Shown in pieces: positions 1 through 5,171 of a stretch of 5,171 bases of DNA (the stretch's first letter is position 1; each line of letters begins with the position of its first letter). Made by a program: the position numbers and the translations under genes. The notes under the pieces are model-generated. The model saw only the letters and a program-made list of their open reading frames with translations. It was not told the DNA's origin and did no database searches. Source of the stretch: Bacteroidota bacterium (GTDB lineage Bacteria; Bacteroidota; Bacteroidia; Bacteroidales; FEN-979); contig JAPLDN010000002.1 of NCBI GenBank assembly GCA_026391755.1, positions 1-5,171 of the forward strand, given 5' to 3'.

Positions 1-906
1 GAAGAGCAGATGCTCGACCAGTCACTCAGCGAAAATGCAATTATTATTCAGTATATCCAGGACCTTTATCGTTTCTTCAAGATATTTCCAGGCCGTGGCG
101 AGTTTGAGGATCTTTTCAGAAGAAAGATATCATTTGAAGACCTCTATTTCTACAGGACCTTTTTCGAACAGGAAAGATTCACACTGAAGCTTGCAGAATT
201 TTACTTTGAGAAAGGCCACTATTACGAAGCGATTGAAATTTATGAGTACCTTTCGGGGAAAGGATCCCCTTCGGGTGAATTCTATGAGAAGATCGGTTTC
301 AGTTATCAGAAACTGGGACGGTTCAAAAAAGCCATAGAATTTTACAAGAAGGCCGAACTATTTGATGCTGACCGCCTCTGGATTTTAAAAAAACTTGGCT
401 GGTGCTTTATCCGCCTCAAAGATTTTCAAAGTGCCCTGGAATATTTCAAAGAAGCCCTGGAGGTTCAGCCTAATGACCAGTCCCTGCAAACGCAGCTGGC
501 TCAATGCTATCTGAATTTGAAAGATTACGAAAAAGCATCCCAGATTTACGCTCAACTCCTCTTTTATTCACCTGGCAACCTTAAATTCCTGAGACCTGCA
601 GCTTATTGCGATTTTGTGAGCGGTAAACTTACGCAGGCCGAATCGGGGTACAGCGAACTGCTCACAAATGCCGATAAATTATCGGCTTACGACTATATGA
701 ATGCCGGGCATGTCTATTTATGCCAGGGGGATAGGAAACTCGCACTGGACTTGTATACTAAAAGCCTGTCCGGCCGGGAATTCAGTGAATCGGCCTTTAT
801 GGATGCTTTTGATGAGGATGTTCCTCATTTGCTCAAATACGGGATATCGGCTGCGGAAATACCTCTGATTAAAGATTATTTATCCTTTCAAATTGAAAGA
901 TCGTGA
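1..906 (+). CDS. TPR-repeat protein, C-terminal part (5' end beyond window)
   Basis: The frame is open from base 1 (codons for E-E-Q precede the first ATG at 10) to a TGA at 904-906. The gene therefore probably starts upstream, and the ATG at 10 is unlikely to be the real start. Numbered from that Met, residues 57-258 hold about six helix-turn-helix repeats of 34-residue type. The clearest are at ~90-123 (YEKIGFSYQKLGRFKKAIEFY), ~124-157 (LGWCFIRLKDFQSALEYFKEAL, ending in P-N) and ~158-191 (LAQCYLNLKDYEKASQIYAQLL). Weaker repeats lie at ~57-81, 192-224 and 226-258. No signal peptide or catalytic domain is visible in this part. TPR arrays are protein-binding scaffolds; the partner is not shown. 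The gene overlaps the following caspase-like gene by one base (TGATG), suggesting translational coupling. I recall long TPR proteins with similar C-termini in Bacteroidota, but cannot name this one. Confidence 0.9.
   Translation, partial: EEQMLDQSLSENAIIIQYIQDLYRFFKIFPGRGEFEDLFRRKISFEDLYFYRTFFEQERFTLKLAEFYFEKGHYYEAIEIYEYLSGKGSPSGEFYEKIGFSYQKLGRFKKAIEFYKKAELFDADRLWILKKLGWCFIRLKDFQSALEYFKEALEVQPNDQSLQTQLAQCYLNLKDYEKASQIYAQLLFYSPGNLKFLRPAAYCDFVSGKLTQAESGYSELLTNADKLSAYDYMNAGHVYLCQGDRKLALDLYTKSLSGREFSESAFMDAFDEDVPHLLKYGISAAEIPLIKDYLSFQIERS
670..686. repeat. Perfect inverted repeat inside the TPR gene
   Basis: GCCGATAA (670-677) and TTATCGGC (679-686) are exact reverse complements around a single A. 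It is inside coding sequence (A-D-K-L-S-A), far from any gene start, so an operator role is doubtful. Confidence 0.35.
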
Positions 907-950
907 TGAAAAACGTGATGGTCGTGATGAAAAAAGTGATGATCGTGATG
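903..950 (+). repeat. 21-bp tandem repeat, about 2.3 copies, spanning the TPR stop and caspase starts
   Basis: The hexamer GTGATG occurs at 903, 915, 924, 936 and 945, spaced 12, 9, 12, 9. This makes two 21-bp units (903-923 and 924-944) that differ at 2 of 21 positions, plus a partial third unit. Because 21 is a multiple of three, every hexamer has an ATG in the caspase frame and a TGA in the upstream TPR frame. The encoded peptide is a repeated VM-K-(N/K)-VM-(V/I) pattern at the start of the signal peptide. Confidence 0.85.
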
Positions 951-2201
951 ATAGGATTATATTGTTTTCACGCCCAGGCGCAAACTTCCGTTTACATAAC
1001 AAGCTCTGAATTTCACTGGTCGAGGGGAGCTGTACCGCCAGTTGTTCAATCGAAAATAAGCAGGCAGCTTAGCGAAAATAATTTCCATCCTGTTACCGAC
1101 AGCAACAATGCCGAACTTATCATCAAGGTAAATTGTCACTCTTACTATAATGGGGAAACCCCCTATTTTTTCTTTGGGGCCCTTGATGCCAGTCTGAGAG
1201 TTTACGCTAAAAAGAGCGGTAATCTCCTGTATTCCAATGATATGAAAAAGATTAAAGGGGGAGGAACGACCGTGGAACTTGCCGATGACAAAGTTTATGC
1301 TAATGCATCCAGGATAATATCCGATACCCTGACAAGCTTTATGTATTTATATACAACCGGGAAGTCCGTTCCCCGTTCCAGGAAGGTGAATGAATTTGAG
1401 CCATTATGTGATGCTGACAGGGACATCCCCGAGCTCCCTGCCGACAGGAAAAATACTTATGTCCTGATCATTGCCAATGATGCATACAGTCCCATGCAAA
1501 TGGCCCGCTGTTTCTCCGACTCTGCCGATTATCATGGCCGTGACGCAAGGGTGTTCAGGGAGTATGCCATCCGCACTATGGGAATACCGGCATCAAACGT
1601 TCAGATGATCCTCAATGCCAAATCATTTGAAATGCGCAGGGAACTTATCAGACTAGCATCCTTTTCAAGGGGGGTAAACGGCAATGCAGATCTGATTTTT
1701 TATTATGCAGGGTATGGACTGATCGATGAGAAAACGCTTGAACCATACATCTTGCCAGTAGATATTGAAAATGACGACCCCAAATTCATCATCCTTATAA
1801 GCGAGCTATATAAGATGCTGCAGGAAGACCCGTCAAAACATATAAGTATACTGCTTGAAACCTCTTTTCAATTTGACGCCCTAAAACCCAATCCCGAAAA
1901 AAACAAATCTCCAAAGATTATCCTCCGTTACCCTAACGTGCCAGCCAATGTATTTTTCATGGCAGCCGGCAGACCCGGGCAAAAAACATGGTCGGACCAC
2001 CGGGCCGGGCATGGATTGTTTACATTGGCTTTAATGGAAAAACTCAAAGAGACTAAAGCCAGGGCCAGCCTGAAAGAATTATCTGATTTTATTATCCAGG
2101 CCGTTCGGTCAAACTCACTGAAGTTGAAACTGAAAGAACAGCTACCTCAAACTCTTAGCGGATCCTCTCTCACAAAAGACCTCATGACCCTGAAATTATA
2201 A
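906..2201 (+). CDS. Secreted caspase-fold protein, predicted inactive (Tyr/Ser pseudo-caspase)
   Basis: Numbering is from GTG 903. A signal peptide (KK n-region, hydrophobic VMIVMIGLYCF) ends at an A-Q-A site near residue 26, so the protein is exported. Residues ~28-150 form an accessory alpha/beta domain with a G-rich KGGGTTVELA segment. Residues ~185-400 have the caspase p20/p10-like order: YVLIIANDAY strand, DARVFREYAIRTMGIPASNV helix, ADLIFYYAGYG strand, PYILPVDI, HISILLETSF strand and an AGHGLFTLALMEKL C-terminal motif. In active C14 peptidases the second strand ends GHG (His) and the later one ends DxC (Cys). Here these positions are Tyr271 (TAT, 1713-1715) and Ser321 (TCT, 1863-1865), so protease activity is not expected. 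Tyr/Ser pseudo-variants are known among prokaryotic caspase homologues. The start is uncertain: GTG 903, ATG 906, 918 and 927 are all in frame. ATG 927 gives the most standard signal peptide (MKKVMIVM), while ATG 906 overlaps the upstream stop. Function is unknown; a binding or scaffold role with the coupled TPR protein is inference. Confidence 0.9.
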   Translation: MKNVMVVMKKVMIVMIGLYCFHAQAQTSVYITSSEFHWSRGAVPPVVQSKISRQLSENNFHPVTDSNNAELIIKVNCHSYYNGETPYFFFGALDASLRVYAKKSGNLLYSNDMKKIKGGGTTVELADDKVYANASRIISDTLTSFMYLYTTGKSVPRSRKVNEFEPLCDADRDIPELPADRKNTYVLIIANDAYSPMQMARCFSDSADYHGRDARVFREYAIRTMGIPASNVQMILNAKSFEMRRELIRLASFSRGVNGNADLIFYYAGYGLIDEKTLEPYILPVDIENDDPKFIILISELYKMLQEDPSKHISILLETSFQFDALKPNPEKNKSPKIILRYPNVPANVFFMAAGRPGQKTWSDHRAGHGLFTLALMEKLKETKARASLKELSDFIIQAVRSNSLKLKLKEQLPQTLSGSSLTKDLMTLKL

Positions 2202-2295
2202 ATTTCACTCATTATACCGGCGTCGTTGAGACTCTGCTTATAAACTGTCAGAATGCAAGTGCGTTCAATTAAACTCAATAATTTTTTAAAAAAAT
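2202..2295. other. Intergenic gap after the pseudo-caspase gene; no clear terminator
   Basis: No ORF with a signal or domain and no GC-rich hairpin followed by a T-tract is visible after the TAA at 2199-2201. The right end (2280-2298) is a run of six T followed by seven A and four T. This could bend DNA or act as an upstream AT element for the promoter that follows. Confidence 0.4.
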
Positions 2296-2326
2296 TTTGA
2301 AAATCCGGGAACATTTGGTAATATTG
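2296..2326 (+). promoter_or_regulatory. Bacteroidota-type vegetative promoter for the 199-aa lipoprotein
   Basis: TTTG at 2296-2299 is followed after 19 nt by TAATATTG at 2319-2326, one base off the Bacteroidota -7 consensus TANNTTTG. The spacing is the usual one. Transcription would start near 2332-2336 and leave a leader of about 40-45 nt before the ATG at 2377. The leader has no Shine-Dalgarno sequence but is A-rich just before the start, as is common in this phylum. Confidence 0.6.
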
Positions 2327-2376
2327 TATTGGCTCCGAAGATGGGGTAAAATAAACCAGGCATAAAACATATAGCT

Positions 2377-2976
2377 ATGAAAAAGATTCTTATCCTGATG
2401 CTGCTGATTACTGCAGTTATTGCCAGCAGTTGTAAAAAGAAAACTGATGATACAACCACCGCCACGCCCAGTGCTCTTGCCGTGGTTGGTACTTCCTGGG
2501 CTTCCAGTGGAATCGGGAACCTTATTGTTTCGCAGGTTTCAGGCAGCGACGTAGTTGTTACCTGTACCTACGGATCTAATCCTCCTATTGCTGTTTCCGG
2601 CAGCATGACTACAACCGGCTTGTCGGATTATTTTTATTCAAGCGGTGATAAAACCAAACCTTATACCCTGGTCAACTTTGATGATGCAGTGGGAACTCAA
2701 TACAAATACAATCTCGGAAGTGTCCAGGTGGTCCGCACAGTTATCTCAAAAAGCACAACCGACGATTTTTATGTTTCCGCTCTCGGGATGTATATCAAAA
2801 CCATTGATGTAAAAGAGGATGTCCCCCAAGGACTCACTGTTAATGGTAAAGTCACCCCAACAAAAACCATTTACTGGTCGATAAATCATAAGTTCGGGGT
2901 TGTTTATGCAAGGGTTGTAAAGACTGACGGAACTATTCTCGAATTTCCGCTAACATCAACCAATGCAGGTCATTAG
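2377..2976 (+). CDS. Lipoprotein of unknown function (199 aa)
   Basis: The N-terminus is a type II signal peptide: MKK, hydrophobic ILILMLLITAVIA, then SSC with the lipidated Cys at residue 19. The next residues (KKKTDD, then a T-rich linker to ~30) are charged and flexible. Acidic residues close to the Cys are associated with surface export of Bacteroidota lipoproteins, so outer-membrane or surface display is possible. The rest is beta-rich with many S, T, V and G residues and one internal Cys (63). The C-terminal stretch (WSINHKFGVVYARVVKTDGT, 167-186) resembles a recurrent ending I associate with Bacteroidota lipoproteins, but I cannot assign a family. The ATG at 2377 is the natural start because it directly begins the signal peptide. 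The gene has its own promoter and a terminator-like hairpin, so it is probably monocistronic. Confidence 0.88.
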   Translation: MKKILILMLLITAVIASSCKKKTDDTTTATPSALAVVGTSWASSGIGNLIVSQVSGSDVVVTCTYGSNPPIAVSGSMTTTGLSDYFYSSGDKTKPYTLVNFDDAVGTQYKYNLGSVQVVRTVISKSTTDDFYVSALGMYIKTIDVKEDVPQGLTVNGKVTPTKTIYWSINHKFGVVYARVVKTDGTILEFPLTSTNAGH

Positions 2977-3005
2977 CCTGAACCGGCCTATCTGAACGAT
3001 TGCGG

Positions 3006-3047
3006 GGAACCGGGAAGGAAATCACAAGCTTACCCGGTTTTCTTTTT
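3006..3047 (+). terminator. Probable intrinsic terminator of the 199-aa lipoprotein gene
   Basis: AACCGGG (3008-3014) pairs with CCCGGTT (3033-3039), giving seven perfect base pairs that two G-U pairs can extend outward. The stem is followed directly by TTCTTTTT (3040-3047). The loop of 18 nt is longer than usual. It lies about 30 nt after the TAG at 2974-2976, the expected place. Confidence 0.6.
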
Positions 3048-3113
3048 GGAGATTACGTTAGCCACGCAGGGATAAACCATAAGTTCATTTCTGAAACATA
3101 AAGCGAAAAACAG

Positions 3114-4106
3114 GTGAGATCCAGGCTTTTTTTCTCTTTGACCCTGTTCCTGCCATTTCTGTTCCTGTCATGCAGATCAGGTCATCCTCTTGACAAAAAG
3201 GAGGCTTTAAACAGTCTTAAGATTCTGAACGGCGATATGATAAGTTTTATCTATTCATTATCTGAGCGCCAGGGATCGAAAGCAATGGCGTTCCTAATGA
3301 AACAAGCATCAGCCCCTTTGCCATTCCTGACAGATACCACCGGCAGGCCCGGTTTTATCAAGGACTTTTCATTTTCCTCAAGAAAAGGAATATACAGATG
3401 GGATAATGCAAGCAGGGTTTTCCTGAAGGAGAAGGACACTACCCTGATTCTTATCCGCTTTCCAATGCCAGGCCAACCAGGAACAAAGTGCTTGTTTTTT
3501 TTATATGACTTTGAGTTCGGAAAAACAAGGACAAAGTCAGCTTTTCCCGTTAAAATCCAGGCCACACTTTTTGCAGGAGATAAGGAAGTATTGAGCATCA
3601 GACACCAGACCTCCATTTCCGAATCTATGATTTCAAAAATATCGTCAGAAATAAAAAGTGATTCCCTGAGATGTTCATTTGAACTTAAGAGGGAAGGAAG
3701 TTTTGCCGTTAAAAGCGGGAAGCTGAGCTCAGCAATCAGCATATATGATGGGCGTAATGAGGTAATGAGATCAACCCTTGATATCGATATTGATTATCAT
3801 CCTCCTTTCACATACTCTTTCCAGCATATCCGCATTCAACAAAATTTATTTACCACAGAACTCTCAGGCACAATAGATTACGGCTCCATCAACCCTACAA
3901 GCAATTCGTACGACCAGGAGTTCAACAAAAACACCCATCTTGAACTGATGAATTCTGATGATCACGGGATTATCGGGGATATTGTATTATCTCCTGTTGG
4001 GGATGACGGCCGGTTCGACTATTTTATCAGATTTTCCGACAAGTCGGAAAGCAGGCTAAAAGATCAGATTATCGTATTGAAAAAGCTGTTCCGCTATTTA
4101 AAATAA
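3114..4106 (+). CDS. Lipoprotein of unknown function (330 aa), GTG start
   Basis: A TAA at 3099-3101 closes the frame upstream, and GTG 3114 is the start that precedes the export signal. The signal is MRSR, a hydrophobic LFFSLTLFLPFLFL stretch and LSC with the lipidated Cys at residue 20. Residues 28-64 (KKEALNSLKILNGDMISFIY and onward) look helical. Residues ~85-300 look like alternating beta-strands, including KGIYRWDNASRVFL (91-104) and a conserved-looking LILIRFPMPG (111-120). The C-terminus is basic (LKKLFRYLK). I see no catalytic motif and cannot name the family. It may be a diverged relative of the lipoprotein starting at 4647 (ungapped N-terminal match from the Cys). Its 3' end overlaps the opposite-strand gene by 13 bp. 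No convincing promoter is seen in 3048-3113. Confidence 0.87.
   Translation: MRSRLFFSLTLFLPFLFLSCRSGHPLDKKEALNSLKILNGDMISFIYSLSERQGSKAMAFLMKQASAPLPFLTDTTGRPGFIKDFSFSSRKGIYRWDNASRVFLKEKDTTLILIRFPMPGQPGTKCLFFLYDFEFGKTRTKSAFPVKIQATLFAGDKEVLSIRHQTSISESMISKISSEIKSDSLRCSFELKREGSFAVKSGKLSSAISIYDGRNEVMRSTLDIDIDYHPPFTYSFQHIRIQQNLFTTELSGTIDYGSINPTSNSYDQEFNKNTHLELMNSDDHGIIGDIVLSPVGDDGRFDYFIRFSDKSESRLKDQIIVLKKLFRYLK
4033..4050. repeat. Perfect inverted repeat inside the 330-aa lipoprotein gene
   Basis: TTTCCGAC (4033-4040) and GTCGGAAA (4043-4050) are exact reverse complements separated by AA. The element lies 54 bp before the stop codon. There is no T-tract after it, so it does not look like a standard terminator on the plus strand. 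It may be a chance coding palindrome. Confidence 0.4.
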
Positions 4107-4546
4107 TCAAATTCCCTGTAACGGCAGAACTTGAACTTTCCATTCAATAATCGGGCAGGCCTGGTATTTTCATCTTTAATACAGCGGAATCCAAGAAGAT
4201 AGGAATAATCCAGGAAAAACAAAGTTGTTTTTCCCGGTTTGCCGTTGACTGGTTCGTTTACTTCAAGATAAACACTGACTTTGTAATTCATCCTGGATAC
4301 TTGTCCGCGCCAGCTTATCAGAGCCCAAATTTTCCATCCAGGCACACCAAGTTTCGGATTTGAATTATAGATGCTCTTTTCCAATTGTATCTCCAAATTT
4401 TTAGGTGACATACTGCAGGAATTGGCAAGCAACTGGCAATAGAGCCTGGCATATTTCCCGGCTTCGCTGTTCCTGTCCTGCGCAAAACCCGCCTGATTCA
4501 TTAACAGGAATGCAAGGAGAAGAGAAACGCAGATTTTCTTGATCAT
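4094..4546 (-). CDS. Small secreted protein of unknown function (150 aa)
   Basis: A type I signal peptide is clear: MIKK, hydrophobic ICVSLLLAFLLM, and a G-F-A cleavage site before Q23. There is no lipobox, so the mature ~128-residue protein should be free in the periplasm or secreted. It has four mature cysteines (37, 44, 122, 141), enough for two disulfides; pairing is unknown. It also has a Trp-rich, strand-like core (GVPGWKIWALISWRGQ, 67-82; NYKVSVYLEV, 87-96; TTLFFLDYSYLLGF, 107-120). I do not recognise a family. The start at 4546 fits the signal peptide. The gene is divergent from the lipoprotein gene at 4647 (100-bp gap). Its stop lies inside the end of the convergent 330-residue lipoprotein gene, so its terminator, if any, must sit within that gene. 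Confidence 0.8.
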   Translation of the reverse strand: MIKKICVSLLLAFLLMNQAGFAQDRNSEAGKYARLYCQLLANSCSMSPKNLEIQLEKSIYNSNPKLGVPGWKIWALISWRGQVSRMNYKVSVYLEVNEPVNGKPGKTTLFFLDYSYLLGFRCIKDENTRPARLLNGKFKFCRYREFDYFK

Positions 4547-4569
4547 GGAAGTCAGGATAATTCTTTGGT

Positions 4570-4577
4570 CAAAGTTA
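4570..4577 (-). promoter_or_regulatory. Possible -7 box for the 150-aa secreted protein gene
   Basis: On the minus strand these bases read TAACTTTG, an exact match to the Bacteroidota -7 motif TANNTTTG, about 24 nt before the ATG at 4546. No TTTG is found at the usual distance further upstream, so the promoter is incomplete and uncertain. Confidence 0.35.
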
Positions 4578-4600
4578 TTTACTTTTTTAGAAAAGCCCTG

Positions 4601-4632
4601 ATTGTCTATGCAAAAATAATTGCCGACCTTTG
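4601..4632 (+). promoter_or_regulatory. Weak candidate promoter for the right-edge lipoprotein gene
   Basis: ATTG (4601-4604) and GACCTTTG (4625-4632) are each one base from the TTTG and TANNTTTG consensus and are 20 nt apart. Initiation would fall near 4638-4640, leaving a leader of under 10 nt to ATG 4647 or about 20 nt to ATG 4659. That slightly favours the second start. Confidence 0.3.
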
Positions 4633-4646
4633 AACCTTACTGAACT

Positions 4647-5171
4647 ATGCCATCCGGTATGAGATCAAATTGCCTGAAAATCTGTTTGCAAAGCCTTATA
4701 GTCATCATTCTGGCTTCGGCATGCAGGCATGAACAGACTATGAATAAATCCCATGCTGAGAAAGCGCTGCGGATATTTGACAGCGAACTGCTGGGGACAG
4801 CTGTCGGGATCTCTCAAACAGATGGATGGACTGTATTTTTGGGTCTTTTAAGATCAGACAGCATCCCATTTCCAGGGGATAGGAAAATTTCAGACAGCCT
4901 TCCGATTGCCTTGCCGATTGCAAACAGTTTTTTTCAATCCGTTTTCCAAAAATTCCCATTGAATTTCAACCAGGATTATTTCAAAAACGGGAAGAAAGTC
5001 TGTTCCATCAATTCCTATTTTAAAACAAACACGGATTCTGCTTTCTACATACGAAAATTGATATTTATCAGACCCTGCAACCTGGAAATGAAATGTTTAT
5101 ATATCAGGGGGCAATGGCATCATTCGGGCCGTATTTATCTGGTTATTTCGGTATGGGATACTACAGGAACC
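4647..5171 (+). CDS. Lipoprotein, N-terminal 175 residues (3' end beyond window)
   Basis: The frame from ATG 4647 stays open for 175 codons to the last base, so the gene continues past the window. A second in-frame ATG at 4659 (MRSNCLKIC) is an equally good start. The type II signal peptide has a hydrophobic LIVIILA stretch and SAC with the lipidated Cys at residue 26. After it come RHEQTMNKSHAEKALRIFDS and other likely helical residues, then strand-like segments (AFYIRKLIFI, GRIYLVISVW). Further cysteines occur in the mature part. From the Cys onward it aligns without gaps to the 330-residue lipoprotein for about 52 residues with 12 identities (C, R, K, A, L, I, S, G, L, S, P, P), which suggests a diverged paralogue. 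Function is unknown. Confidence 0.8.
   Translation, partial: MPSGMRSNCLKICLQSLIVIILASACRHEQTMNKSHAEKALRIFDSELLGTAVGISQTDGWTVFLGLLRSDSIPFPGDRKISDSLPIALPIANSFFQSVFQKFPLNFNQDYFKNGKKVCSINSYFKTNTDSAFYIRKLIFIRPCNLEMKCLYIRGQWHHSGRIYLVISVWDTTGT

Noticed and set aside
10..12. ATG at 10 as the true start of the TPR gene
   Set aside because: The frame is open to base 1, there is no space for a promoter or leader, and the first residues look like the interior of a longer protein.
903..950. Phase-variable frameshifting repeat
   Set aside because: The 21-bp unit is a multiple of three, so copy-number change would not shift the frame or switch the gene off.
957..1139. 60-codon minus-strand ORF
   Set aside because: It lies wholly inside the caspase-fold gene, has no export signal or domain, and opposes a well-supported frame.
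906..2201. Active caspase-type toxin or defence effector
   Set aside because: Both dyad positions are replaced, the protein carries a signal peptide, and no sensor, nuclease, NTPase or other defence gene is present in the window.
3251..3742. 163-codon minus-strand ORF
   Set aside because: It is antisense to the 330-residue lipoprotein, which has a clear lipoprotein signal. The antisense product has no signal peptide or recognisable motif.
4738..4959. 73-codon minus-strand ORF
   Set aside because: It is antisense to the right-edge lipoprotein frame, which has a good signal peptide and stays open to the window end.
4094..5171. Homology between the 150-residue secreted protein and the right-edge lipoprotein (shared RGQ followed by a strand)
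   Set aside because: Only a three-residue match and general strand character; too little to support common ancestry.

Overview
The window looks like a stretch of Bacteroidota chromosome, probably from a Bacteroidales-like anaerobe. It has moderate G+C and signal peptides opening with K-rich MKK/MIKK/MRS starts. It also has lipoprotein signals ending in SSC, LSC and SAC, almost no Shine-Dalgarno sequences, and one good match to the Bacteroidota vegetative promoter (TTTG, 19 nt, TAATATTG). There are no tRNA, rRNA, CRISPR or transposase sequences. No gene matches a named metabolic enzyme.

Left part (1-2201): the C-terminal part of a tetratricopeptide-repeat (TPR) protein, cut by the window edge, is followed with stop-start overlap by a secreted caspase-fold (peptidase C14 p20-like) protein. 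Both positions of the catalytic His-Cys dyad are replaced (Tyr and Ser), so it reads as a pseudo-caspase. The junction is a 21-bp tandem repeat that presents five in-register stop/start overlaps and encodes the n-region of the caspase signal peptide. The overlap implies the two proteins are made together.

Middle part (2202-3113): a short intergenic region carries a recognisable promoter for a 199-residue lipoprotein of unknown function, which is followed by a probable intrinsic terminator.

Right part (3114-5171): a 330-residue lipoprotein (GTG start) converges on a minus-strand 150-residue secreted protein, with the two 3' ends overlapping by 13 bp. Divergent from the latter, a further lipoprotein gene begins at 4647 and runs off the right edge. 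From the lipidated Cys, the 330-residue and the right-edge lipoproteins align without gaps for about 52 residues (my count: 12 identities), so they may be diverged paralogues.

Five of the six genes encode exported products, so this is an envelope/surface-protein neighbourhood. The most notable items are the dead caspase coupled to a TPR protein and the repeat at their junction. I see no direct evidence that the window is a defence system.
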